A stretch of DNA of 64,000 bases. It comes from a bacterium ADurb.Bin243 (GTDB lineage Bacteria; Muiribacteriota; UBA9980). The stretch's first letter is position 1. Each line of letters starts with the position of its first letter. Below the pieces are notes generated by a model, which saw only the letters and a list, made by a program, of their open reading frames with translations, ran no database searches and was not told the origin of the DNA. The stretch covers positions 40,291 through 104,290 of the forward strand of contig MWBZ01000007.1 of NCBI GenBank assembly GCA_002069765.1, read 5' to 3'. The position numbers and the translations under genes were made by a program. This document shows positions 1 through 8,528 of this stretch, one piece after another.

Positions 1-891
1 CGTAAAAAACACAAAAGTTGCGGCCACGAATGGTTTTTTAGAGCCCCTGTCGGCAAAATGGGCCACAGGTATATAAATTAAAATGGCCGCGGTCATTTCT
101 ACGGCCGTGAGAATGCCGAAATCGAAAGCGGATATTTTGGGCGCGATCATCGAATTTTTATCTCCCAGGCACCACAGCACGACGAAGGCGTAGGGTATCT
201 GCTCGCAAAACCTTATTAAAATGTCCGAAATCAAAAGTATTTTAAGCTGGGGTGAAAACAGCTCCCGCCATGGCGCGCCTATGTCTTTTTTATCTTTAGC
301 GCCTTCGTCTTCCTCCATTAAAAGCTGCTGCATAATAAGCGATATTACGGCGAGCGCCGCGGCGAATATGAACGAATATCTTATGCCGTCCCGTATCCCG
401 TAAGAGCCTATTAGCCAGCCGCCTATAATAGGGCCGAGAGCCATGGGCAGCCGCCTTACGAGCGAATGCATCGTAACGCCCATGGTGCGTTTTTTGTCGG
501 GAAGCACTTTAGAAACAAGGCTCATGGTAGCGGGAAGCGCGAGCGCGTCCCAGGAAATAAAGAATATAGACCCTATGACGGCGGCCTGCCAGCTTGGAAA
601 TAATATAACAATAAAATAGCCCGTCATTGCGAACAGGTTGAATACGACGAGCGCTTTTTTGAAGCCTATGAGGTCGCTCAGATAACCGCCGGGAAGCGAA
701 TACAGCGCGCTGAGAAGGTTGTCCAGGCCGTTGAGAAGGCCTATAGCCAGAGCGCCGCCGCCGAGGGTTTCTATATATTTGGGCAGAAACCTTTCGGCCA
801 GCTTTTCGCCCATGCCCACGAAAACTACCATTAAAAGAAGAGCGGCCATGCTCTTTTTCAGCGCCAGGAAGTCGGCGATTTTAGAAAGCAA
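1..891 (-). CDS. MFS transporter, N-terminal part (gene runs off the left edge)
   Basis: Reading the minus strand from 891 gives 297 uninterrupted codons to the window edge with no stop. The protein is hydrophobic with about nine membrane segments. It has the MFS loop 2-3 signature GGYLSDLIGFKKALV (residues about 68-82) and a charged central loop (MEEDEGAKDKKD) typical of the linker between the two six-helix halves. A second-half signature-like stretch, HFADRGSKKPFV, follows near the edge. The start is TTG at 891: an AAAGGGG Shine-Dalgarno sits 7 nt upstream, and both lie just downstream of a near-perfect sigma70 promoter (928-956). An upstream in-frame GTG at 924 would lie at the transcription start itself and is less likely. 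The substrate cannot be told from sequence. A drug, sugar or metabolite exporter is possible. Confidence 0.88.
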   Translation of the reverse strand, partial: MLSKIADFLALKKSMAALLLMVVFVGMGEKLAERFLPKYIETLGGGALAIGLLNGLDNLLSALYSLPGGYLSDLIGFKKALVVFNLFAMTGYFIVILFPSWQAAVIGSIFFISWDALALPATMSLVSKVLPDKKRTMGVTMHSLVRRLPMALGPIIGGWLIGSYGIRDGIRYSFIFAAALAVISLIMQQLLMEEDEGAKDKKDIGAPWRELFSPQLKILLISDILIRFCEQIPYAFVVLWCLGDKNSMIAPKISAFDFGILTAVEMTAAILIYIPVAHFADRGSKKPFVAATFVFFT

Positions 892-927
892 TTCAAAGCC
901 CCTTTCGCGATTTGTTAAAACCACGGT

Positions 928-956
928 ATTATAAGAAAATCCGCTATTTTTGTCAA
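928..956 (-). promoter_or_regulatory. sigma70 promoter of the MFS transporter
   Basis: On the minus strand there is TTGACA (951-956), a 17-nt spacer and TATAAT (928-933), an exact consensus match. The predicted start of transcription lies near 921, which gives a leader of about 30 nt carrying an AAAGGGG ribosome-binding site before the TTG codon at 891. Confidence 0.85.
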
Positions 957-1012
957 GCCGCATAAGCGGTTTTATTAGCGGTTTTATTTTTTATTATGTC
1001 AAATTTTTATTA

Positions 1013-1041
1013 TTGATTTAAAAACCGAAATAATGTATAAT
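1013..1041 (+). promoter_or_regulatory. sigma70 promoter of the GAF-cyclase gene
   Basis: TTGATT (1013-1018), a 17-nt spacer and TATAAT (1036-1041) lie 64 nt upstream of the cyclase ATG. The promoter is divergent from the MFS promoter at 928-956, so the two share a roughly 60-bp AT-rich control region. Confidence 0.7.
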
Positions 1042-1104
1042 TAAATTATAATATAGTTATATTCCCCGTAAACGGGCTTAAATTTCATAAAACGACGGTG
1101 ATTT

Positions 1105-2550
1105 ATGCAATATTTAAACGACGAATACGTAATGTACTCGTTAATAACGCTGACGGTATCCATCGCCATTCTTATAATTTTTTTGATTTCATATAAAAAG
1201 ATAACTATAATGATCGAAAAATACGAGGCCAGAAAAAAAGAGGACGCCGAACGCGAAAAGAAGAAAACTTCCACGGGAAAGGAAAGTTTCGTAGCAGAAA
1301 TCGAAAAAGAGTACATGACTAAGCTCGACAAGCTGCAAATCGAATATAACGATAAAATGATAAAGGCCTCCACGCTGGTTCTTAAAATCAAAAACATAAC
1401 TTCTTCGCTGAGCCCGCAGGTCATAATAAAAGAAATACAGGAACTGCTCAAAAATAACCTTCCCGTCAATAAGGCCGTAATTTACCTTAAAAGAAAAGAT
1501 TCGGGCAATATACTTCTGGCCGGCGGCGTGGGCACGGCCATCAACGATCAGGTTATAGAAGAATTTCCGGTAGAGCAGATACCGCTTGTCGCTCACTCTT
1601 TTTACGCTAAAAAACTCGTCCATATAGAAGACGCCTGCGCCGATAAAAAAATACAGGAACTGCTGTTATCCAGTACGCAAAAATTCATATACGCGCTTCC
1701 GCTTCTGGCTATAGCCGAAGGAGAGCTGGTTCCCTCCGGCGCGATCGCCATCGAAAAGTTTAACGATCAGATCACGGCTCTCGCTTCCGAAGACCTTTCC
1801 CTTCTTTCGATGCTTTCCACGATCATAGGCAACGCGCTTTATAACGCGGCCGATCTGGAAAGCTCTAAAAAATTCTCCGAAGAGCAGCTGCTCGAAAAGA
1901 AAAAACTGACCAAAATATTTTCTAAATACGTTTCGTCGCAGATCGTCGACGAACTCATGAAAAATCCGGATTCAACGGCGCTCGGCGGTAAAAAACAGAA
2001 AACGACAATTCTTTTCAGCGATATACGCGGCTTCACTTCTATGAGTGAAAAATTCGAGCCGGAAGCGATAGTCTCGCTCCTGAACGAATATTTTTCCGAA
2101 ATGAGCGGCGTCATATTCAACTGGAACGGTACGCTCGATAAATATATAGGCGACGCCATGATGGTGCTTTTTGGAGCGCCGATACTCGGCTCCGACGATG
2201 AATTGAGGGCCGTGACCGCGGCCATCGAAATGCAGAGAAAGCTCAAAAAACTTAACGAATTCTTCGATAAAAAAGGCCAGAAAACCATAGGCGTAGGAAT
2301 AGGCATCAATACCGGCGACGTGGTAGTCGGAAATATAGGCTCCGAAAATAGGCTCGAATATACCGCCATAGGCGATTCGGTCAACCTCGCTTCACGCCTC
2401 TGCTCGGTGGCTAAAGCCGGCCAGATAATAATATCCGATTTCACATATAACCACGTAAAAGATTTTATCGAAGTCAATAAACTCGAAATGGTGCAGGTAA
2501 AAGGCAAGGCCGAAAAAATCCAGATTTACGAAGTGCTTAATTTAAAATAA
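1105..2550 (+). CDS. GAF-domain class III adenylate/guanylate cyclase
   Basis: This 481-aa protein has an N-terminal membrane helix (about residues 8-28) and a charged coiled-coil linker (30-85). A GAF-like sensor domain follows (about 95-250), then a class III nucleotide cyclase domain (about 290-480). In the cyclase domain the metal-binding Asp residues are in FSDIRGFTSMSE and YIGDAMMVLFG. The base-selecting Lys is in LDKYIGDAM, and the transition-state Asn and Arg are both present in GDSVNLASRLC. The Thr of EYTAIGDS occupies the second base-contact position, as in many bacterial adenylate cyclases, so cAMP is the more likely product (inference). A GGTGA ribosome-binding site precedes the ATG. 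It is a monocistronic gene ended by the strong terminator at 2623-2679. It may supply the signal for the cyclic-nucleotide-binding-type domain on the NRPS at 22.6 kb, but nothing in the sequence links them directly. Confidence 0.93.
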   Translation: MQYLNDEYVMYSLITLTVSIAILIIFLISYKKITIMIEKYEARKKEDAEREKKKTSTGKESFVAEIEKEYMTKLDKLQIEYNDKMIKASTLVLKIKNITSSLSPQVIIKEIQELLKNNLPVNKAVIYLKRKDSGNILLAGGVGTAINDQVIEEFPVEQIPLVAHSFYAKKLVHIEDACADKKIQELLLSSTQKFIYALPLLAIAEGELVPSGAIAIEKFNDQITALASEDLSLLSMLSTIIGNALYNAADLESSKKFSEEQLLEKKKLTKIFSKYVSSQIVDELMKNPDSTALGGKKQKTTILFSDIRGFTSMSEKFEPEAIVSLLNEYFSEMSGVIFNWNGTLDKYIGDAMMVLFGAPILGSDDELRAVTAAIEMQRKLKKLNEFFDKKGQKTIGVGIGINTGDVVVGNIGSENRLEYTAIGDSVNLASRLCSVAKAGQIIISDFTYNHVKDFIEVNKLEMVQVKGKAEKIQIYEVLNLK

Positions 2551-2622
2551 AAATTAACGCGCCGCGAACCGCGCGATATATTAATATGTTAGAATATTTA
2601 ATTTAATTGTTATAGCATAATG

Positions 2623-2679
2623 TTTCGACAAAAAAAGAGGGGCCGTTTTTAACCCGCGGCCCCTCTTTTTTTGTCGAAA
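2623..2679. terminator. Strong bidirectional terminator
   Basis: A perfect 23-bp inverted repeat (2623-2645 and 2657-2679) has an 11-nt loop. The G/C core GAGGGGCCG is flanked by A and T tracts on opposite arms, so it can act on both strands. It separates the cyclase gene from the convergent 536-aa gene. Confidence 0.9.
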
Positions 2680-2698
2680 ATATATTCAAAAAATAAAA

Positions 2699-2835
2699 GA
2701 CTGAATCAGTCGTTTTTATTATTTATCCACTTGTGGAAATTGTGGATAAGTCTGTGAATAACTATAAATCAAGGCTTTTTAAAATATCGAAATTGTTAGT
2801 AATTTTGTTTAAATTATTTTTTAAAAACTATTGAC
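2699..2835. other. DnaA-box cluster with adjacent AT-rich DNA (candidate origin or DnaA-controlled site)
   Basis: Within 40 bp there are TTATCCACT (2723-2731, plus, one mismatch), TTATCCACA (2741-2749, minus, exact) and TTATTCACA (2753-2761, minus, exact). A weaker ATTTCCACA (2732-2740, minus) lies between them. A 13-bp palindrome, GACTGAATCAGTC (2699-2711), is to the left. A very AT-rich stretch (2762-2835) is to the right and could unwind. No dnaA, dnaN, rpmH or other usual origin neighbour is visible, so this may be an origin set apart from dnaA, a DnaA-titration site, or chance. It sits in a gene-free gap between a terminator and the end of a convergent gene, so promoter function is unlikely. 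Confidence 0.5.
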
Positions 2836-2841
2836 ACGATT

Positions 2842-4452
2842 TTAGCTTTTAGGCGGCGGCGGGGGCGGAAACAATGTTTTAAAATTGGAGCCGTCTATGA
2901 TAATTCCGTTTTTATTTTTATCGTCTTCGATTGAAAACATTTTTTTAACCAGTTCCTCGTAAATCGAATTTATGCTGACGCCCGCTTCCTGCGGAACCGC
3001 AAGGTCGTCGTATATATTCAATTCGCATATTCTGATATTTGTTTTGCATAGATTTTTCGCCAATTTTACAAGCATCGAAGAGTTCGCCGTTTCTTTTAAA
3101 TTTTCTTCAGGCATATTTTTTAAAAATACCGAGCTCTGGAAGTTTTCAGCATGCATTTTTTTAAAAACGCCCAGGCATTTTAACCGCGCGCTATAGAACG
3201 GGTTCGATATTATTTTCACCTTCCCGAATATTTTGGCCATATCTATTAAGACATAAGATTCGCCGAAACAGCTGAATCTGGCGACGTATTTTTTGCCGTC
3301 TTCCTCGGAGATGGAGTTGAAATACTTAGCGATCGAGGCGTCTTTCGAGCCGCGCAGTTCGTTTCTCACGAACGCTTCCAGAGTCTGGGAATTGGCGATC
3401 ATAAATTCCTGGGTAATTTCCGGGATATTTTCCAGCTTCGAATGCAGAAACTGGTATGTGGCAGCCGGATAATGATTGATAGTAGAGGATTTTTGATAAA
3501 AATTCTTGAAAAGCGGGTACGAAAAAATTTCAGCCCCGCCGTTTATATCGAGATTCGAAAGAAGGACTTCGCATTTTTCGTCGGTCGTCGAAAGGCATGA
3601 AAGCATTACGTTGAGATTCGATATGTAAACGTTTTCATCGGATATGCATTCGCATAAAAATTCCATGAGCTCCGAGCCTTTTTTAATTTCGCCGTTTGCC
3701 ATTACCGCTTTGATAGGCGATAAATATTTATTGGTCGATACGCATTTAAACGCGAACCTGTAAACCGCGTAATCCATGGATTGCATTTTAAAAGCCGGAC
3801 CCTGTATTGGCTTATAACAATAAGAGCAAAAAGTGTCGCCGCACGAATAGCCCGAATGGTTGCAGCCTAAAACGGCGACAGAATTTTTATTGCTTTCGAC
3901 GACGGTCGTTTTTTCTATTATGAAACCGCGGTCTTCGCGTAAAATTTTGGCGGCGGCTTCTATAACTATTTCATATAAAACCTTATAGAACGAGCAATTG
4001 AAAATATATATCGAATTGGTAGAAGTATTGTAGCAGTATAGCGGGACGTTATCGAAAATACCGTTGATGACGTAAACGTTGACTTTGAAAGGCACAATGC
4101 TTCCCTGGCGTTCCACTCCGGATTCCTGGGCCTGCTCGGAATATTCGCGGGGATTGTAAAAATTATCGGTGAAAAATTCGGAAATGTGCCTGGAAGTGGT
4201 GGTAAGCCTCACGCGCACTCCGTGTATAATGACGTCGCATAGAAAAACTTTTTCTTTTTCTTCTATGCTTTTGATATGCGCGAACATTTTTTCGAGCACG
4301 GTTTCATCGACATTGATCCGGTTTGATGACGATTTCGTAAAATCCTCACGCACAGACGTTATTACGTTCGAAACGCCTATTTTAGATCCTTCGTATTCAA
4401 AAACGCCTGAATCGTTATTGCTGGCGGAAGACGTGAAATAATATAAATCCAT
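2842..4452 (-). CDS. Unrecognised 536-aa protein with a Cys/His cluster and a polyproline tail
   Basis: I do not recognise this family. There is no signal peptide or obvious membrane span, so the protein is probably cytoplasmic. Near residues 195-216 it has a Cys/His cluster, CNHSGYSC followed by CSYC, in the pattern C-x-H-x5-C-x5-C-x2-C, which looks like a zinc-ribbon site. It ends in a run of six prolines (PPPPPPKS), possibly a docking tail. The rest is mixed alpha/beta in appearance with many Ser, Asn and Phe. The start at 4452 is supported by CGGGAG upstream. The gene is convergent with the cyclase, is the only one between the DnaA-box cluster and the polyprenyl synthase, and is divergent from the latter. 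Codon use matches its neighbours. Confidence 0.75.
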   Translation of the reverse strand: MDLYYFTSSASNNDSGVFEYEGSKIGVSNVITSVREDFTKSSSNRINVDETVLEKMFAHIKSIEEKEKVFLCDVIIHGVRVRLTTTSRHISEFFTDNFYNPREYSEQAQESGVERQGSIVPFKVNVYVINGIFDNVPLYCYNTSTNSIYIFNCSFYKVLYEIVIEAAAKILREDRGFIIEKTTVVESNKNSVAVLGCNHSGYSCGDTFCSYCYKPIQGPAFKMQSMDYAVYRFAFKCVSTNKYLSPIKAVMANGEIKKGSELMEFLCECISDENVYISNLNVMLSCLSTTDEKCEVLLSNLDINGGAEIFSYPLFKNFYQKSSTINHYPAATYQFLHSKLENIPEITQEFMIANSQTLEAFVRNELRGSKDASIAKYFNSISEEDGKKYVARFSCFGESYVLIDMAKIFGKVKIISNPFYSARLKCLGVFKKMHAENFQSSVFLKNMPEENLKETANSSMLVKLAKNLCKTNIRICELNIYDDLAVPQEAGVSINSIYEELVKKMFSIEDDKNKNGIIIDGSNFKTLFPPPPPPKS

Positions 4453-4699
4453 CGAAAATACTCCCGTAAAATACTTTTACCATTTAAGTTATTATCGGCA
4501 TTTAATTCGGTTTACGAACATATATTATATAAAAAAGCTTTATGTAAAAAGCGCGGAGGTTTAGTTTAAAAATTCAGAACCGATATTTTAGCGTCAAATT
4601 TTAGTTGAAAAATAAAGAAAATTAATGTAAAATTAAAACCGCTTCACTTAATCCGCCAATTTTACGATTTTAACCTCATATTTTATTGCGTGTTAAATT

Positions 4700-5686
4700 A
4701 TGAATTATTTAGAAATCATATCGCCCGTAAAAAAAGAGCTCGAGTCGGTCGAAACGATTATCGGCAAATATTTGAAATCCGAATTTAAAGCTATCGACGA
4801 TTTAAGCGAATATATATTCAGCACGCGCGGAAAACTCATAAGGCCGGCTTTGCTGCTCTTATCATGCGCGCTCTTTTCCCGCGTTAATTCCAGAGCCATT
4901 AAAACGGCCGCCGCTGTAGAACTCGTGCATTCGGCCACGCTCGTCCACGACGATATTATCGATAACGCCGCCATACGCCGCGGAAAACCCTCGTTCAATA
5001 AAAAATTCGGCAATACCGCGGCGGTACTGTTCGGAGATTATCTTTACTGCCAGGCTTTTGAAATAATATCTAAATTCGGGGAAAAATATATAGCCGAAAA
5101 CCTCCTTTTTGCGGCCCGCTCCATGTGCGAAGGCGAAATATTTCAAAATATAGTCAATTACAACCCCGATATCGGCTTTAACGAATATATTAAGATAATA
5201 GAAAGCAAAACCGCCCGCTTTATTTCTAAATGCGCGGAACTTGGCGCCTATTGCGCCAAAGCCTCGCCAGCCGACGTTGAAAACATTAGAAAATTCGGCC
5301 TTAATATGGGAATCGCCTTCCAGATAGCCGACGACGTCCTCGACGTTTCGTCCGACGATAAAACCATAGGTAAACCTGCCGCTAAAGATTTACCCGAAGG
5401 TAAAATCACTCTCCCGCTAATGCTGCTTTTCGATAAACTCGATCCAAAAATCAGCGCGGGCATTATAAAAAAAATAAAATCGGCTAAAAATAAAAAAATG
5501 GACCCCGGCTTCGTGAGTAAGCTTATGAGCCTGTGCAGGCAGCACGGCACGCCGGCCCTTTCCATGGGCATAGCTCAAAAATATACCGCGCGGGCTATTT
5601 CATATTTAAATAAAGCCGGCGGCGATAAAAAAATAAAAGAAGCTATGAAAGCCTTCTGCGAATTCATGACATCTCGCAACTCTTAA
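4700..5686 (+). CDS. ispB: Polyprenyl diphosphate synthase (long-chain trans type)
   Basis: This 328-aa protein condenses isopentenyl diphosphate with allylic diphosphates to make the polyprenyl tail of quinones or a related long-chain lipid. The first aspartate-rich motif DDIID is at residues about 85-89 (LVHDDIIDNAAIRRGKPS), with the conserved Arg pair right after it. The second, DDVLD, is at about 210-214 (QIADDVLDVSSDDKTIGK), with the conserved Lys of GKPAAKDLPEGK following. Length and motif order fit the IspB/heptaprenyl synthase component II group. The residue five places before the first motif is small (Ala), which fits long products (family knowledge). No quinone-biosynthesis genes flank it. 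The Shine-Dalgarno is weak, so the ATG at 4700 is taken because the conserved N-terminus begins there. The gene symbol is by family and the product length is not certain. Confidence 0.9.
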   Translation: MNYLEIISPVKKELESVETIIGKYLKSEFKAIDDLSEYIFSTRGKLIRPALLLLSCALFSRVNSRAIKTAAAVELVHSATLVHDDIIDNAAIRRGKPSFNKKFGNTAAVLFGDYLYCQAFEIISKFGEKYIAENLLFAARSMCEGEIFQNIVNYNPDIGFNEYIKIIESKTARFISKCAELGAYCAKASPADVENIRKFGLNMGIAFQIADDVLDVSSDDKTIGKPAAKDLPEGKITLPLMLLFDKLDPKISAGIIKKIKSAKNKKMDPGFVSKLMSLCRQHGTPALSMGIAQKYTARAISYLNKAGGDKKIKEAMKAFCEFMTSRNS

Positions 5687-5831
5687 ATTTTCGAATCTAA
5701 TAAATTTAAAATTTTGAAACAAAACGGCGGATTTTTAGTATAATACAGTATGCGTTTTTATCCCGCGCCTGTTTTATAATTTTTTTGTTAAAAATTTCAA
5801 ACGGATAAAATAAAAAATGAAGGTGATGAGT

Positions 5832-7493
5832 ATGATTAGTTCCGCAGTCCTGCATTTAAGGCGGATCAGGCCCGTATATTTAACGGCGGCCGCACTGATA
5901 TGCCTCATGCTTTTTAGTTACATTTCTTACGCCGGAGAGGTTTCCGACGTTTTAGACTCGATAAAAAAAGACAGAATACAACGTGGCGAAGACGGCGCCG
6001 CAAACGGCTCGGTCAACGTTTCCGACGGATCTTATCTTAACGTAAGAACCGGGCCCGGAACTAATTTTGAAATAATCGGCCGCCTCCACAGAAGCGACAG
6101 CGTAAAAATCCTCGAAGAAAATCTCGGCTGGTATAAAATAAATTATAACGGCTCCACTGCCTGGATAAACGGATATTACGTAAGCGGCGTGTCTTTGAAC
6201 GATATGATGCCCGTCGCGGTTTACGGCGTAGTTTCCGTTCCTGACGGAGAAAGCGTGAGCCTCAGAGTGGGCGCCGGAATTAATAATACCGCGGTGGACA
6301 GCCTTGCCAACGGAACGCGCTTCAGGGTGCTCGATAAACAGGACGGCTGGTATAAAGTAGAAGTGGCCGGTCACGAAAACGCTCTGTGGGTAAACGGTTC
6401 ATTCGTTAAATTAATAGATTCCATAGAAGACCCGCCCGCCGTCGATAACCAGCCCGCATACGTCGACGTAGATACCACCCTTAATTTAAGGACCGGCCCG
6501 TCCACCTCCAATCCCATAATGCAGGAGCTCGCCGACAGGACGCAGCTTACCATAATAGGCGTTGAAGGCGCGTGGTATAAGGTGAAACTTTCAAACGGAA
6601 CTATAGGATATTGCCACTCCAGCTATATTAAAAAAGGCGTTCCTCCGGCCGTCGACGAAACAAGCGGCCCCGGAGTCTCAGATGCCGTTTCCGGCGATAA
6701 AAACGTTCTCGAATCCATGCAGCTGCCGGCGGACGCGAGCGGCATTACCCCGGAAGTCGCTTCAAATATACTCGCCGGCCTCGGCTACGGCCGCTTCAAC
6801 GGCTTCGACCAGGCGCTTAAAACCTTCCAGTCGGCTTCCATCGGAAGCTGGAATGCCGGAAAAACCTATACCAGAGGAGTTCTTGACGACACCACAAAGA
6901 AAAAGCTCCTCGAACAGGGCAAAATGTTCCAGCAGGCCCTGGCTAAATATCCTGCCGGAACGGTTTCTAAAAACAGCACGCAGTTCAATCAGTGGGTTTC
7001 AAACGCGGCGGCGGCAATGAAAAATATGCCCACCGGCCTTATGGACAATTCCGGAAACGCCATATCTAAAGAAGCTTTAGTCCACGGCATACTGCAGCAG
7101 GAATCGGGCAAATATCACTGGCGCGACAGAAAAATAACGGTTTCGAGCGCCGGCGCGGTGGGCTTTATGCAGATAATGCCATTTCATACCGCCACCGCCG
7201 GAAATATATACGATCCCGAAGCCAATCTCGCCTTCGGCGTAAAATATATAGACGATCAATTAGGCCGTTCCGACTGGAAAACTTCAGGCGACGACGCCTC
7301 CTCTATGCTCGCTAAAGCGCTTGCCGCCTATAACGGCGGGCCGGGCCGGGCGGCTTTAAAAAATATGAGCTGGGACGAAATAGTCAGAAGCAACTCAATC
7401 CCCCGCGAATCAATACATTACGCCATCAATATCAGAAAAAAACTTAACGTGAGAATATCGGCCGCCGAAGAAGCCTGGATGGCTTCGCGCTAA
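5832..7493 (+). CDS. Secreted lytic transglycosylase with three SH3b repeats
   Basis: The 553-aa exported cell-wall enzyme begins with a signal peptide (basic LRRIRP, then TAAALICLMLFSYISYAG). Three bacterial SH3 repeats follow at about 55-110, 125-185 and 200-255, each with the N-LR-GP/GAG and GWYK or AWYK hallmarks. A middle linker resembles a degenerate peptidoglycan-binding domain (about 290-360). The C-terminal SLT domain (about 400-540) has catalytic Glu in GILQQESG, then GAVGFMQIMP and AYNGGPG. It should cleave the MurNAc-GlcNAc bond. Of three in-frame ATGs, the one at 5832 is chosen because AAGGTG ends 6 nt before it, the same arrangement as in the next gene. An upstream TATAAT lies at 5739-5744. 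Confidence 0.9.
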   Translation: MISSAVLHLRRIRPVYLTAAALICLMLFSYISYAGEVSDVLDSIKKDRIQRGEDGAANGSVNVSDGSYLNVRTGPGTNFEIIGRLHRSDSVKILEENLGWYKINYNGSTAWINGYYVSGVSLNDMMPVAVYGVVSVPDGESVSLRVGAGINNTAVDSLANGTRFRVLDKQDGWYKVEVAGHENALWVNGSFVKLIDSIEDPPAVDNQPAYVDVDTTLNLRTGPSTSNPIMQELADRTQLTIIGVEGAWYKVKLSNGTIGYCHSSYIKKGVPPAVDETSGPGVSDAVSGDKNVLESMQLPADASGITPEVASNILAGLGYGRFNGFDQALKTFQSASIGSWNAGKTYTRGVLDDTTKKKLLEQGKMFQQALAKYPAGTVSKNSTQFNQWVSNAAAAMKNMPTGLMDNSGNAISKEALVHGILQQESGKYHWRDRKITVSSAGAVGFMQIMPFHTATAGNIYDPEANLAFGVKYIDDQLGRSDWKTSGDDASSMLAKALAAYNGGPGRAALKNMSWDEIVRSNSIPRESIHYAINIRKKLNVRISAAEEAWMASR

Positions 7494-7542
7494 AACTCGA
7501 ACGGCCTGCGATTTAACAAATTTAAATAAAAAGGTGATATAA

Positions 7543-8397
7543 ATGAAGCATATCAATAAAAATGAATATATAGGCGGTTATAATAAAATTTCAGGTTACG
7601 CCCGCGTGGCTTGCACGGCGTTATTGGCCCTGACGGCTTTTATGCCGATAGCGTCCTACGCCGGCACCCCTGCCGCAAGGCCGCTGGATGAAAGAATAAT
7701 AGAAAAGCTCGATAAAAACGAACGCCCGGGCTTTACGGCCTTCGGCGACGTGGACGGCGATAAAATCGACGAGATTATATTGAGCGTGGATAAAATTTCG
7801 CAGGCCTCTCAACAGGACGCGCCCGAATCGAAACTGGCTATTTTTTATAAAGATAAAATAACCACGATCGACTCGTTCTCGGTCTATATTGAAAAATTAG
7901 AGTTAGCCGATATAGACGGCTGCGGCAACAAAGAAATAATATTTTTAAGGCGCGGCGGAATGAAAAACCTTATGGAAGTATATGCGCTTAAGGCCGAAAA
8001 AAAAGACGGCGGCGATAAAAATTTCAAAGTGTTCTTTAAATCAGATGGAGTCAACGAAGGAAAGTTCGACATTATAAAATCACCCGAAGGCGCCGTCACT
8101 CTGGTGATCGGCGGTTATCTCGCCGCGCCGGGCGCTATAGCGCCTCATCTCGAATTCAGCCATTTTTACGCGTATGATAAAACCGCTTCAAGGCTCAAAC
8201 TGGTTAAAAAAAATTACGAGCGGCCTAAAACCCTTTCGCAGGAATACGAAATGGCGTATCTGAGCCTTCTGGAAAATAAAAAAGACGATGCGGTAAAACG
8301 ACTCGAACGCATTATACGCTCGGCCAAAACCGCCAAATCCGAAGACAGCGCCGATATTCTCAAGGAATGCGAAACGCTTCTGGCTAAAATAAAATAA
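7543..8397 (+). CDS. Secreted protein with an FG-GAP-like segment, function unknown
   Basis: This 284-aa protein has a long N-terminus followed by a signal-peptide-like segment (CTALLALTAFMPIASYAG). After that comes a repeat-like stretch, FGDVDGDKIDEIILSVDK, with the Asp-rich calcium-loop look of FG-GAP/VCBS beta-propeller blades. A second blade-like LADIDGCGNKEIIFL occurs about 50 residues later. The last 60 residues are helical and Lys-rich. It lies 49 nt after the transglycosylase and has the same AAGGTG ribosome-binding site 6 nt from ATG, so the two are probably co-transcribed up to the terminator at 8449-8482. A periplasmic envelope role is inferred and no specific function is visible. 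Confidence 0.75.
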   Translation: MKHINKNEYIGGYNKISGYARVACTALLALTAFMPIASYAGTPAARPLDERIIEKLDKNERPGFTAFGDVDGDKIDEIILSVDKISQASQQDAPESKLAIFYKDKITTIDSFSVYIEKLELADIDGCGNKEIIFLRRGGMKNLMEVYALKAEKKDGGDKNFKVFFKSDGVNEGKFDIIKSPEGAVTLVIGGYLAAPGAIAPHLEFSHFYAYDKTASRLKLVKKNYERPKTLSQEYEMAYLSLLENKKDDAVKRLERIIRSAKTAKSEDSADILKECETLLAKIK

Positions 8398-8448
8398 GCG
8401 GTTACGCCTCGCAAGCACACACTCAATAACTAAATAACATAAAGCATC

Positions 8449-8482
8449 AAACGGCGCTCGTTTTGTTAAAACAGCGCCGTTT
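8449..8482 (+). terminator. Rho-independent terminator
   Basis: A 10-bp inverted repeat (AAACGGCGCT at 8449-8458, AGCGCCGTTT at 8473-8482) is followed by an AT-rich tail. It closes the transglycosylase/secreted-protein unit. Confidence 0.75.
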
Positions 8483-8528
8483 AATATTCTTATTGAAATA
8501 TATCCATTAATCTGTTATCATATAGCTT

